Positions 7,707 to 15,625 of a stretch of DNA of 64,000 nucleotides are shown piece by piece (the stretch's first letter is position 1; the number at the start of each line of letters is the position of its first letter). The stretch spans positions 186,001 to 250,000 of the forward strand of contig JBBATH010000003.1 of the NCBI GenBank assembly GCA_040398845.1. Reading direction: 5' to 3'. The notes beneath the pieces were generated by a model. The model did no database searches. It was given only the letters and a program-made list of their open reading frames with translations, and had not been told where the DNA came from. The translations under genes were made by a program, and so were the position numbers. Origin of the DNA: WLND01 sp040398845. Its GTDB lineage: Bacteria > Actinomycetota > Actinomycetes > S36-B12.

Positions 7707-7734
7707 GAAGGCCCTCACTTCCGTGAGGGCCTTC
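7707..7734 (-). terminator. Hairpin terminator downstream of tRNA-Leu
   Basis: A perfect 12-bp stem (GAAGGCCCTCAC / GTGAGGGCCTTC) with a TTCC loop lies 20 bases beyond the 3' end of the minus-strand tRNA. The sequence is symmetrical, so it could also stop rightward transcription. There is no long T-tract. Confidence 0.65.
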
Positions 7735-7753
7735 AGTAGCTGTCTCAACTACG

Positions 7754-7840
7754 TGTCCGAGGGGGGACTTGAACCCCCATTCCCCGCAAAGGGAACTAGC
7801 ACCTCAAGCTAGCGCGTCTGCCAATTCCGCCACTCGGACA
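7754..7840 (-). tRNA. tRNA-Leu (anticodon GAG)
   Basis: This 87-nt class II tRNA has a 7-bp acceptor stem (TGTCCGA / TCGGACA) and D-arm GTGGCGGAATTGGCAGACGC. The anticodon stem is CTAGC/GCTAG with loop TTGAGGT, giving GAG. A long variable arm and the T-loop GGTTCAAGTCC are also visible. CCA is not encoded. The region beyond its 3' end (below 7754) is full of gene fragments, as expected for an integration site, although no duplicated tRNA 3' end was found in the window. Confidence 0.95.
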
Positions 7841-7929
7841 TGGTGCAGCGTGTTGCCGCGGCCGCAAGCATACCTGTCCGCGTCGATGCTGAGCGACCGG
7901 CTCCCGCCGTCGTGGTGCAAGATGACGTC

Positions 7930-9252
7930 ATGCCATGGGAACCGCTACCTGAAGCCGAGGCCGACGTCGTCGAATTGACCCAAGGCCTCATCCGAATCGA
8001 CTCGAGCAACTACGGCGATAGCCCGTTGACCATGGGGGAGGCGGAGGCCGCGGACTATTGCGCGGCCATGCTGCGCCAGGCCGGTTGGGAGCCTGAGGTG
8101 TTCACGACGACGAGCTCGTCTCGAGCCGGCGTCTACCTTCGGGTGCCGGGCACCGACCCCACTGCGCCAGCGCTGTTGCTCCACGGCCACATCGACGTCG
8201 TCCCCGCAATCGCATCGGACTGGAGCCACCCGCCGTTCGCGGCGGAGGTCGACGAAGGCTTCATCTGGGGTCGTGGGGCTGTCGACATGAAGGACATGTG
8301 CGCGATGATCCTCGCCGTCGTGCGCGCATGGGGCCGCACGGGCATCCGACCGCGCCGTGAGGTCGTCGTCCTCTTCCTCCCTGACGAGGAGGCCGGTTTG
8401 CGTCACGGCTCCCAGTGGCTCGTCCGCAACCGTCCCGATATGTTCGAGCGGGTGACCGAGGCGGTCGGTGAGGTCGGCGGATTCTCCCTCACTGTCCGCG
8501 ACGACCTTCGGCTCTACCCGATCCAAACAGCTGAGAAGGGGATCCGCTGGCTACGACTTCGGGCTGCTGGTCGCGCGGGGCACGGGTCGATGATCCATGA
8601 CGACAATGCCGTCTCGGCTCTTTGCGCAGCGGTCACGGCGGTGAGCAGCCACTCCTGGCCGGTGCGACGAACGAGGACTGTCGACCGGTTCCTCGATGAA
8701 CTCGCCGACGCCTACGGGGTCGATGTCACCGGGGCCGGCATCGAGGAGGTGGTTCGCACCCTCGGTACGTTCGGCGCGCTCGTCGGAGCAACACTTCGCA
8801 ACACAGCGAACCCGACCATGCTTGATGCCGGATACAAGCACAACGTCATCCCAACGGAGGCCACGGCCTCAATCGACGGCAGGGTGCTTCCGGGGTTCGA
8901 GCACGAGTTCGACGAGACTATCCGCGGACTCGTCGGCGAGGGCATTGTCGTCGAGACGGTGGTGAGCGACATCGCGATCGAGGCACCGTTTGATACCGCG
9001 ACGGTCGACCTCATGGCCTCCGTCCTTCGCGAGGAGGACAGCGGAGCCCGCGCCGTGCCGTACATGATTTCCGGTGGGACAGACGCGAAATCGTTCTCAA
9101 CCCTGGGAATCGCCTGTTACGGGTTCTCCCCGCTGAAGCTGCCCGCCGGTATCGACTACTGGCGGATGTTCCACGGGGTTGACGAGCGGGTGCCCGTTGA
9201 CGGCCTCCAGTTCGGCGTGCGCGTGCTAGACCGGTTCCTGCGAGCCTGCTAG
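7930..9252 (+). CDS. M20 family metallopeptidase / deacylase
   Basis: This 440-residue enzyme belongs to the M20/M25/M40 zinc hydrolases (ArgE/DapE/carboxypeptidase-like). The metal site is visible: H87 and D89 in LLHGHIDVVP, bridging D119 in WGRGAVDMKD, and catalytic E153 with metal ligand E154 in LPDEEAG. The dimerisation (lid) domain spans roughly 200-310. A probable C-terminal His ligand lies in WRMFHGVDE. Such enzymes hydrolyse peptide or N-acyl amino acid bonds. An upstream ATG at 7840 would overlap the tRNA-Leu gene, so ATG 7930 (MPWEPL) is preferred. Its stop shares the CTAG palindrome with the convergent aldo/keto reductase gene. M. tuberculosis has an M20 gene (Rv2141c) in the same relative place. 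Confidence 0.87.
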   Translation: MPWEPLPEAEADVVELTQGLIRIDSSNYGDSPLTMGEAEAADYCAAMLRQAGWEPEVFTTTSSSRAGVYLRVPGTDPTAPALLLHGHIDVVPAIASDWSHPPFAAEVDEGFIWGRGAVDMKDMCAMILAVVRAWGRTGIRPRREVVVLFLPDEEAGLRHGSQWLVRNRPDMFERVTEAVGEVGGFSLTVRDDLRLYPIQTAEKGIRWLRLRAAGRAGHGSMIHDDNAVSALCAAVTAVSSHSWPVRRTRTVDRFLDELADAYGVDVTGAGIEEVVRTLGTFGALVGATLRNTANPTMLDAGYKHNVIPTEATASIDGRVLPGFEHEFDETIRGLVGEGIVVETVVSDIAIEAPFDTATVDLMASVLREEDSGARAVPYMISGGTDAKSFSTLGIACYGFSPLKLPAGIDYWRMFHGVDERVPVDGLQFGVRVLDRFLRAC

Positions 9253-10232
9253 CGCTGCTGCGCCCAGCCGGCCTCGGGATAGCCGAGGGGGGGCGCCGAG
9301 ACTTCGTCGAGCGCCCTCAGGATCTCATCAGGAAGCTCCAACTCCTCGGCTGCGAGGGCAGCCATGAGCTGATTATTGGTGCGGGCGCCGAGGATCAACG
9401 CGACCACCCCGGGCCGATCGCGCAGCCAAGCGAGGGCGACCTCGGTGGGTGAGGCACCCAGACCGTCGGCAGCGATCGCGAGGGCATCGACAATGCTGCG
9501 CCCACGTTCGTCGAGGTAGGCCTGGACCCAGCCGGCAGTTTCGGTATTGGCGCCTCGTGAGTCGCTGGGCATGCCGTGCCGGTATTTGCCGGTGAGCACT
9601 CCGCGACCGAGCGGCGACCAAGCCAGAATGCCGAACCCCAGTGACTGTGCTGCTGGGATGATCTCGCGCTCGATGCCGCGCTCGAGCAGCGAGTACTCCA
9701 TCTGGGCGGCCACAATCGGCGCGCGGCCCGGCACTGCACGCTGCCAGGTCGCGGCACGGGCAGCCTGCGCTCCCGAGTAATTCGAGATACCGGCGTAGCG
9801 CGCTCGGCCCGAACGAACGGCCTCATCGAGCGCGGCCAGCGTCTCATCCATCGGGGTCATCGGATCCCACGCATGCAACTGCCACAGGTCGACATGATCT
9901 GTGCGAAGGCGGGTGAGCGACTCATCGAGGCTGCGCAGGATATGCCCGCGGGAGGTGTCGAATCTGCGCTCCAGAACTGCCTTGGAACCAGCCTTCGTCG
10001 CGATGACAACTTGGTCACGCGCTTCGAACTCCTTGAGGAATTCGCCCAGCATCTGCTCGGCAACACCGTCGCTATAGACATCAGCGGTATCGATGAGGGT
10101 GCCGCCTGCGTCGAGGAATGCGGCGAGTTGGTCACGGGCTTCGAACTCGTCGGTACCACGCCCCCATGACATCGTCCCGAGGGCGAAGCGACCGACCCAC
10201 AGGCCAGATCGTCCGAGGGGTCGCTGCTCCAT
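9249..10232 (-). CDS. Aldo/keto reductase
   Basis: This 327-residue TIM-barrel NADPH-dependent oxidoreductase has the full catalytic tetrad D48, Y53 (DTADVY), K80 (ATKAG) and H120 (LWQLH). The cofactor-binding end is also visible (LILGARTNNQL near 280). It resembles the AKR11/YghZ-like class of general aldehyde reductases; the substrate is not predictable. The gene converges with the M20 peptidase, and both stop codons lie in one CTAG (9249-9252). The start ATG is exactly 6 bases after TAGCGT, so it is probably leaderless. Confidence 0.9.
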   Translation of the reverse strand: MEQRPLGRSGLWVGRFALGTMSWGRGTDEFEARDQLAAFLDAGGTLIDTADVYSDGVAEQMLGEFLKEFEARDQVVIATKAGSKAVLERRFDTSRGHILRSLDESLTRLRTDHVDLWQLHAWDPMTPMDETLAALDEAVRSGRARYAGISNYSGAQAARAATWQRAVPGRAPIVAAQMEYSLLERGIEREIIPAAQSLGFGILAWSPLGRGVLTGKYRHGMPSDSRGANTETAGWVQAYLDERGRSIVDALAIAADGLGASPTEVALAWLRDRPGVVALILGARTNNQLMAALAAEELELPDEILRALDEVSAPPLGYPEAGWAQQR

Positions 10233-10238
10233 AACGGC

Positions 10239-10244
10239 ACGCTA
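10239..10244 (-). promoter_or_regulatory. -10 hexamer TAGCGT for leaderless aldo/keto reductase gene
   Basis: TAGCGT, 6 bases (GCCGTT), then ATG at 10232. This is the leaderless arrangement; no ribosome binding site is seen. Confidence 0.6.
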
Positions 10245-10315
10245 CTCGGCCTGGGGCTTGCGCGGGTCGCAGGTGCCAATAGGCATAGGCTTGCGAGCAT
10301 CTTGAGGAGGCACAT

Positions 10316-11365
10316 ATGCGCTTGGGCGTAAATCTCGGCTACTGGGGAGCCGGAAACGATGCAGAAAACCTGCAACTCGCGAAGGAGGCCGACCGGCTCG
10401 GGTATGCCGTTGTCTGGGCAGCGGAGGCGTACGGGTCCGACGCCGCGACCGTGCTCACCTGGATCGCTGCGCAAACCACTTCGATAGATGTGGGGGCTGC
10501 CGTTTTCCAGATCCCGGGACGCACGCCCGCAAATACCGCGATGACGTCAGCGACCCTCGACAGCCTGTCGGGCGGCCGATTCCGACTCGGCCTAGGCGTC
10601 TCGGGCCCGCAGGTGTCCGAGGGGTGGCACGGCGTCCGATTCACCAAGCCCCTACAGCGTACCCGTGAGTATGTCGCGATCGTACGGATGGCCCTCGCGC
10701 GCCAACGGGTCACCTTTGACGGCGAGTTCTTCACGCTGCCGCTCCCAGACGGCCCGGGCAAGGCCCTCACGCTCACCGTTCATCCCGTGCGGGAGCACAT
10801 CCCGATTTACCTCGCTGCGATCGGTCCGAAGAACCTCGAGCTTGCTGGCGAAATCGCCGATGGCTGGCTCGCGATCTTCTATTCCCCGGAGCACGCCTCC
10901 GAGTCGATGGCGCACATCCGAACTGGCCGGGAGCGCGCCGGCCTCACCCTTGAGGGCTTTGACGTCGTGCCGACGGTCCCCGTCGCATTCGGCGACGACG
11001 TTTCCGCGTGCGCGAACATGATCCGTCCCTATGCCGCCCTGTACATCGGCGGGATGGGAAGCAAGGAGACAAACTTCTACAACCAGCTGGCCAGTCGCAT
11101 GGGATTCGAGGCTGAGGCCGACGAGATTCAGGCGAAGTACATGGCGAAGGATTACCGCGGGGCCGCAGGTTCAGTGCCGCAGGCATTCATTGACCAAACT
11201 TCACTCATCGGACCGCGAGAACGGGCCCGGGATCGCCTCGTCGCCTACGCCGAGGCCGGCGTCACGACCCTCACAGTCAGCCCGACTGCGCCCACCCTTG
11301 AGGAGCGCACTGCAGCCCTCGAAACTATGAGTGAGATTCTCGTCGAGGCCGGACTGCATTCCTGA
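10316..11365 (+). CDS. LLM class F420-dependent oxidoreductase
   Basis: This 349-residue protein of the bacterial luciferase-like family shows MRLGVNLGYWG at the start, EADRLGYAVVWAAEAYGSDA, and SGGRFRLGLGVSGPQVSEGWHG around 85-105. A late insertion ends in IGPRERARDRLVAYAEAGVTTLTVSP. These features match the F420-using LLM subfamily common in actinobacteria (Rv2161c-like). Coenzyme F420 as cofactor is inferred from the family. GAGGAGG precedes the ATG, and a TAGGCT about 27 bases upstream may be its -10. The stop overlaps the uppP start by one base (TGATG), so the two genes are co-transcribed. Confidence 0.86.
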   Translation: MRLGVNLGYWGAGNDAENLQLAKEADRLGYAVVWAAEAYGSDAATVLTWIAAQTTSIDVGAAVFQIPGRTPANTAMTSATLDSLSGGRFRLGLGVSGPQVSEGWHGVRFTKPLQRTREYVAIVRMALARQRVTFDGEFFTLPLPDGPGKALTLTVHPVREHIPIYLAAIGPKNLELAGEIADGWLAIFYSPEHASESMAHIRTGRERAGLTLEGFDVVPTVPVAFGDDVSACANMIRPYAALYIGGMGSKETNFYNQLASRMGFEAEADEIQAKYMAKDYRGAAGSVPQAFIDQTSLIGPRERARDRLVAYAEAGVTTLTVSPTAPTLEERTAALETMSEILVEAGLHS

Positions 11366-12192
11366 TGGTGCCGATTTCCTGGCTCGAGGCCGTCGTTCTC
11401 GGAATCGTCCAGGGCATTACCGAGTTCCTGCCGGTCTCGTCGAGCGCGCACATCTTCGTTGTCAGCCAGTTGCTCGGCTGGCAGGACCCCGGCGCGGCGT
11501 TCACTGCAGTGAGTCAGATCGGCACAGAACTTGCTGTCATCATCTACTTCAGGCGCGACATCACCCGCATCATCTCGGTGTGGGCAAGGTCCCTCGTCAA
11601 GCCAGCGCTGCGATCAAGCATCGATGCGCGCATGGGGTGGTACATCATCATTGGCACGATTCCGATTGCGGTGCTGGGCCTGGTGTTTTCGCACCAGATC
11701 GAGACAGCAGCCCGCAACCTATGGCTGGTATCTGGCACGCTTATTCTTTTCGGCATCATCCTCGGCGTGACCGACGCCCTCGGCCGTCACCAACTCGCCG
11801 CCCAAAACCTCAATGCCAAGGACGGCATCCTCTTCGGACTCGGCCAGGCCCTTGCGCTCATCCCCGGAGTGTCCCGATCGGGAGCGACGATTTCAACCGG
11901 CCTCGCCCTCGGTTACACCCGAGAGGCGTCGGCCCGGTACGCATTTCTCCTCGCCATTCCGGCCGTCGTGGCGTCGGGACTCTATGAGGCGACGAAGATC
12001 AGTAGTGATCCGGTGGTGGCCTGGGGGCCAACCATCCTCGCAACGGTCATCGCCTTCATCAGCGGATACGCCGTTATCGCCTGGCTGCTGCGCTGGGTCA
12101 CGACGCGCACATACCTGCCGTTCGTGATCTACCGGATCGTTCTCGGCGTGCTCCTCATCGTGCTCCTCATGACTGGGGTGCTCGTCGCCTGA
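11365..12192 (+). CDS. uppP: Undecaprenyl-diphosphatase UppP (BacA family)
   Basis: This 275-residue polytopic membrane protein dephosphorylates undecaprenyl pyrophosphate (or decaprenyl pyrophosphate) on the outer face of the membrane, recycling the lipid carrier for peptidoglycan. Signature motif 1, GIVQGITEFLPVSSSAH, lies at 13-29 with catalytic E20. Motif 2, PGVSRSGATIS, lies near 168-178 with the essential Arg. About seven to eight hydrophobic segments are visible. The gene is translationally coupled to the LLM oxidoreductase upstream. Its syntenic counterpart in M. tuberculosis is Rv2136c. Confidence 0.95.
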   Translation: MVPISWLEAVVLGIVQGITEFLPVSSSAHIFVVSQLLGWQDPGAAFTAVSQIGTELAVIIYFRRDITRIISVWARSLVKPALRSSIDARMGWYIIIGTIPIAVLGLVFSHQIETAARNLWLVSGTLILFGIILGVTDALGRHQLAAQNLNAKDGILFGLGQALALIPGVSRSGATISTGLALGYTREASARYAFLLAIPAVVASGLYEATKISSDPVVAWGPTILATVIAFISGYAVIAWLLRWVTTRTYLPFVIYRIVLGVLLIVLLMTGVLVA

Positions 12193-12210
12193 GCAGCATG
12201 TCGTGGTCTC

Positions 12211-13233
12211 TCAGAGCCAGCCTGACTTCTTGAAAGCCCGGTAGAGCGAGGAGCAGGCGGTGCCCATGAGGAGCAGTACCGCGGGGTAGCCCCAGGGCTG
12301 ATGCAGTTCGGGCATGTATTCGAAATTCATGCCGTAGATGCCGGCAATCATCGTCGGGACTGCAGCGATCGCGACCCAGGAGCTGATCTTGCGCATGTCG
12401 CGGTTCTGCTGAAGGTCTTGAAGCGATGTTGAGGCCATGAGCATGGTCATGAGCAGGTTGTCGCTTGACTCGGTGGAGTCCGAGGCGCGCAACAAGTGCT
12501 CGCCGATATCACGGAAGTAGGGGACCATGTCGTTAGGGATCCAGGTGGTCGAGTCGGTGACCCAGGACTGGGCGAAAGGAACGAGGGGCGAGACGGCCCG
12601 CCGGATTTCGACATTCTCGCGCTTGAGCCGGTAGATACGGTTGGCATTGTTGTCCGATGGGATGCCGGTGAACACCTCGGTCTCGACGTCCTCAATGTCC
12701 TGAGCGATCTCATCGGTCACAGCGAGGTACCCGTCGACAATTCGGTCGAGGACGGAATACAGGACGGCTATCGACCCGTGCGCGCGCAGGTCGGCGCTGT
12801 TCTCAAGACGCTCGCGGATGCCACGCAGGTCGCCGATCTGACCGAAGCGCACGGTCACGGCGAACCAAGGGCCGATGAACACTGCGAGTTGCCCTGTCTG
12901 GACATCGGATGAGCGCTCGATGTAGTCGAGAACCTTCGCGATGACGAACACGCGCCCGCCCGGGCCAACCTCGACCTTTGGCCGCTGAGCGTCGTTCGCA
13001 GCGTCTTCGACCTGAAGGGGCGACAGCTCGAAGACTGCTGCGACGGTAGCAAGCTCGGCCTTTGTCGGCTCGAAGAGACCCAGCCAGACGAAGGAGCCAG
13101 GTTTAGCCTCGCATTGCCCCTTGAGATCGAGGAGCTTGGGCTCGACAGGACTGTCGCCCGGCATCTCCCAGCTTCGAACGTCCGCAAGCGCAAGGGCGCT
13201 GTCGGCTCCGTACAGGCCCATCGCGCGAATCAT
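12211..13233 (-). CDS. corA: CorA family magnesium/cobalt transporter
   Basis: This 340-residue protein has a large acidic and coiled-coil cytoplasmic domain (about 1-270). Two C-terminal transmembrane helices flank the pore motif GMN at 301-303 (IAGIYGMNFEYMPEL). The C terminus is basic (RAFKKSGWL), typical of CorA, which forms a pentameric Mg2+ channel. ATG 13233 was chosen; an extension to 13539 would run antisense through the divergent phosphatase gene. Only about 45 bases separate the divergent starts, so the two promoters must overlap. A TAAGGT lies upstream within the opposite gene's promoter. Confidence 0.9.
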   Translation of the reverse strand: MIRAMGLYGADSALALADVRSWEMPGDSPVEPKLLDLKGQCEAKPGSFVWLGLFEPTKAELATVAAVFELSPLQVEDAANDAQRPKVEVGPGGRVFVIAKVLDYIERSSDVQTGQLAVFIGPWFAVTVRFGQIGDLRGIRERLENSADLRAHGSIAVLYSVLDRIVDGYLAVTDEIAQDIEDVETEVFTGIPSDNNANRIYRLKRENVEIRRAVSPLVPFAQSWVTDSTTWIPNDMVPYFRDIGEHLLRASDSTESSDNLLMTMLMASTSLQDLQQNRDMRKISSWVAIAAVPTMIAGIYGMNFEYMPELHQPWGYPAVLLLMGTACSSLYRAFKKSGWL

Positions 13234-13265
13234 GCTCCCATTGTGCTCCAGGTGCCCATTCACCT

Positions 13266-13271
13266 TACGCT
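13266..13271 (+). promoter_or_regulatory. -10 hexamer TACGCT for leaderless phosphatase gene
   Basis: TACGCT is followed by 7 bases and then ATG 13279, favouring that start over ATG 13273. Confidence 0.5.
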
Positions 13272-13278
13272 CATGCCC

Positions 13279-13971
13279 ATGACCACCCTCATCCTCGTCA
13301 GGCACGGTCGCACGAAAGCGAATGCCGACGGTGTCCTCGCCGGATGGACCCCTGGCGTCTTCCTCGACGAGCACGGCGAATCTCAGGCTGATGCCGTCGC
13401 TGCACGGATCTCGGTCGTACACCTCGCGGCTGTGGTGGCGTCCCCTCTCGAGCGGACGCAGCAGACCGCCGATGTCATCGCCGCCGCACAAGGCGGCGCC
13501 GTCGAACGACACACCGACGAGCGACTGGGCGAGTGCCACTATGGCGACTGGACCGGCAGGCCACTAAAGGAACTGTCGAAGGAACCAATGTGGAGCGTCG
13601 TGCAGGCACATCCGAGTGCGGCCGTGTTCCCCGGGCCGGAGGGGGAGTCGCTCGCACAGATGCAACACCGCGCCGTCGGCGCCGTCCGAAACTGGAATGC
13701 GCGCCTAGGTGAGGAGTCGATCTACGTTGCCGTGAGCCACGGCGATGTCATCAAGGCGATCCTTGCCGATGCACTTGGTGTCCACCTCGATCAGTTCCAG
13801 CGCATCTCCGTCGATCCTTGCTCCGTCAGCATCATCCGGTACACGAAACTGCGCCCCTTTGTTCTTCGAACGAACGACACCGGCGGCGACCTCTCATCGC
13901 TCGTCCCTGCGAAGGGGACGAAGCGGCGGCGACGTACCAGTGACGCGGCTGTCGGTGGTGGCTCCGGTTGA
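13279..13971 (+). CDS. MSMEG_4193-type histidine phosphatase (phosphoglycerate mutase-like)
   Basis: This protein of about 230 residues has the histidine-phosphatase catalytic motif LVRHGRT with H9, the ERTQQTA block and the second catalytic His in VSHGDVIKAIL. The C-terminal 30 residues are basic (KGTKRRRR) and probably disordered. Members of this actinobacterial subfamily (MSMEG_4193) are always next to DUF3090 and SCO1664 genes, as here, and their substrate is unknown. The same order occurs in M. tuberculosis (Rv2135c). ATG 13279 was chosen from the leaderless promoter spacing; ATG 13273 would add two residues. Confidence 0.85.
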   Translation: MTTLILVRHGRTKANADGVLAGWTPGVFLDEHGESQADAVAARISVVHLAAVVASPLERTQQTADVIAAAQGGAVERHTDERLGECHYGDWTGRPLKELSKEPMWSVVQAHPSAAVFPGPEGESLAQMQHRAVGAVRNWNARLGEESIYVAVSHGDVIKAILADALGVHLDQFQRISVDPCSVSIIRYTKLRPFVLRTNDTGGDLSSLVPAKGTKRRRRTSDAAVGGGSG

Positions 13972-13997
13972 GGCGGGCAGCACTGCCCAGATGCAGG

Positions 13998-14003
13998 TAA
14001 GGT
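13998..14003 (+). promoter_or_regulatory. -10 hexamer TAAGGT for leaderless DUF3090 gene
   Basis: TAAGGT, CAATGC, then GTG 14010. The spacing is exactly 6 bases. Confidence 0.58.
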
Positions 14004-14009
14004 CAATGC

Positions 14010-14570
14010 GTGCCACGTCAGGTCTTCGAGTTCCAGTCGCCCGATCGCTTCGTCGTCGGCACCATCGGCATGCCGGGGGAGCGCACCTTCTTCCTTCAGG
14101 CCAGATCAGGCAACCAGGTCACCAGCGTCGTGGTGGAGAAGCAGCAGGTGATCGTTCTCGCTGAGCGACTCGACCAGCTCCTTGACGAGGTCCGCGATAC
14201 TCGGTCACCGGAGGTGCCGATCCCCGACACGGGCACGGAGAGTGATGCGCGATCGCTCGACCTTCCGCTCGTAGAAGAATTCCGGGTCGGCGCGATGGCT
14301 CTCGGGTGGGACGAGGCCACATCCCGGGTGGTCGTCGAAGCCCACGCGGTTGCTGAGGACGGCACCGACATCCCCGACATCGCCGATGATGATGCCGACG
14401 GCACTGATACCCTACGCGTCTGGCTCACCCCGTCCTATGCGCGATCATTCGCCGCGCGGGCCCAGATCGTTGCCGGTGCCGGCCGTCCGCCCTGTCCGTT
14501 CTGCACCCAGCCTCTCGACCCAGCCGGGCATGTGTGCCCGCGGGCGAACGGCTACCGCCGCCGATCATGA
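14010..14570 (+). CDS. DUF3090 family protein
   Basis: This 186-residue protein matches the DUF3090 family: it opens with RQVFEFQSPDRFVVGTIGMPGERTFFLQA, then VVVEKQQVIVLAERLDQLLDEV. The C-terminal tail, PCPFCTQPLDPAGHVCPR, has three cysteines and a His resembling a zinc ribbon. The function is unknown. The family is confined to actinobacteria and tied to the MSMEG_4193 phosphatase and the SCO1664 kinase-like protein; the M. tuberculosis counterpart is Rv2134c. GTG start from the leaderless signal. Its stop overlaps the next start (ATGA at 14567-14570). Confidence 0.9.
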   Translation: MPRQVFEFQSPDRFVVGTIGMPGERTFFLQARSGNQVTSVVVEKQQVIVLAERLDQLLDEVRDTRSPEVPIPDTGTESDARSLDLPLVEEFRVGAMALGWDEATSRVVVEAHAVAEDGTDIPDIADDDADGTDTLRVWLTPSYARSFAARAQIVAGAGRPPCPFCTQPLDPAGHVCPRANGYRRRS

Positions 14571-15379
14571 GCGATGCAGCGCGTCCGCCGCATGAGGAGC
14601 TGGCCTTGGCTCTCGCCACCGGCGAACTCCACATCGAGGGTCGCCTTGTGTCGGCATCGAACCAGACCCTGCGATGCAAGGTCACCTCGGTAAGTGGGCT
14701 CCACCTCCTCTGTGTCTACAAGCCGGTGAGCGGCGAGCGGCCCCTGTGGGATTTCCCTGACGGCCATCTCGCCGGCCGGGAGATTGCGACATACGAGCTT
14801 GCCCGGCTGGCTGGTTGGGACGTCATCCCGACCACGGTATGGCGCGACGAAGGACCTGCAGGGCCCGGTATGTGCCAAGAATGGATTGAGGAGGACCCAT
14901 CAGCCGGAGTCGTCGATCTCCTCCCGGTCGATGCGGAGCATCCAGGCTGGATGAGCGTCCTGGAGGGGCAGTCCGGGACAGGCGCGCCGATTAGACTCGT
15001 CCATGCAGACCTCGAGGCTGTCCAGGAGATCGCACTCCTCGACGCCATTACGAACAACTCCGACCGGAAAGGCGGCCACCTCCTCGTCGACACCGCCGGG
15101 CGAATCTGGGGGATCGATCATGGGCTCACGTTCCATGAGGAGGACAAACTGCGCTCGGTGCTCTGGGGCTGGTCGGGCGTGCCAATCCCTGCTCAACTTC
15201 TCGCAACCCTCCGACGGCTCCGCGCACTCCTCGACACGACCGAGGCCGAGGTCGTCACCGATTGGCTCACGACAGCGGAGTCCCGTGCGCTCAAGGACCG
15301 AATCGACGACCTCATCGAGCACGGAGTGTTCCCGTTGCCGTCGGATGACTGGCCATCGATTCCATGGCCGGTGTTCTGA
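14567..15379 (+). CDS. SCO1664 family protein (PI3/PI4-kinase-like fold)
   Basis: This 270-residue protein matches the SCO1664 family. Visible blocks are VYKPVSGERPLWDFP near 48-62, LAGREIATYELARLAGW, GPGMCQEW and the active-site-like segment LDAITNNSDRKGGHLLVD. A WGIDHGLTFHEEDKLRSVLWGWSG block follows. The N-N-x-D-R-K-G-G-H and x-x-D-H-G pattern is that of the PI3/PI4 kinase-like superfamily (catalytic Asp, then a metal-binding D-H-G), suggesting ATP-dependent phosphorylation of an unknown substrate. It is coupled by overlap to DUF3090. Its last codons and its TGA lie inside the first unit of the 30-bp tandem array. Confidence 0.88.
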   Translation: MSDAARPPHEELALALATGELHIEGRLVSASNQTLRCKVTSVSGLHLLCVYKPVSGERPLWDFPDGHLAGREIATYELARLAGWDVIPTTVWRDEGPAGPGMCQEWIEEDPSAGVVDLLPVDAEHPGWMSVLEGQSGTGAPIRLVHADLEAVQEIALLDAITNNSDRKGGHLLVDTAGRIWGIDHGLTFHEEDKLRSVLWGWSGVPIPAQLLATLRRLRALLDTTEAEVVTDWLTTAESRALKDRIDDLIEHGVFPLPSDDWPSIPWPVF

Positions 15380-15613
15380 CCGGCGCCGTCAGCAGGTCCG
15401 GTGTTCTGACCGGCGCCGTCAGCAGGTCCGGTGTTCTGACCGGCGCCGTCAGNNNNNNNNNNNNNNNNNNNNNNNNNNNNNNNNNNNNNNNNNNNNNNNN
15501 NNNNNNNNNNNNNNNNNNNNNNNNNNNNNNNNNNNNNNNNNNNNNNNNNNNNCAGGTCCGGTGTTCCGACCGGCGCCGTCAGCAGGTCCGGTGTTCTAAC
15601 CGGCGCCGGCGGA
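15368..15613. repeat. 30-bp tandem repeat array (minisatellite) interrupted by an assembly gap
   Basis: Perfect 30-base units start at 15368, 15398 and 15428, then Ns. After the gap, near-identical units start at 15558 and 15588, the last one diverged. Each unit contains CTGACCGGCGCCGTCAG, an inverted repeat with a 5-bp stem around the palindrome GGCGCC. There are no unique spacers, so this is not a CRISPR. The first unit contains the SCO1664 stop codon, and the last runs into the mshC promoter. The true copy number is unknown because of the gap. Confidence 0.92.
15453..15552. other. Assembly gap of 100 Ns inside the 30-bp array
   Basis: There are exactly 100 Ns, a conventional placeholder, so the real length is unknown. 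The repeat phase is kept on both sides by sequence but not necessarily by distance. Confidence 0.97.
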
Positions 15614-15619
15614 TAGGCT
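15614..15619 (+). promoter_or_regulatory. -10 hexamer TAGGCT for leaderless mshC
   Basis: TAGGCT, CACGCC, then GTG 15626. It lies directly after the last diverged repeat unit, so repeat DNA occupies the -35 and upstream region. Confidence 0.62.
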
Positions 15620-15625
15620 CACGCC

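Noticed and set aside
7840..7929. M20 peptidase start at ATG 7840
   Set aside because: It would begin on the first base of the tRNA-Leu gene; the family-like sequence starts at ATG 7930.
13234..13539. 102-residue N-terminal extension of CorA
   Set aside because: It would lie antisense over the phosphatase gene and its promoter, and CorA family members start near ATG 13233.
15368..15613. CRISPR array
   Set aside because: Units are contiguous head-to-tail copies with no spacers, and no cas genes are nearby.
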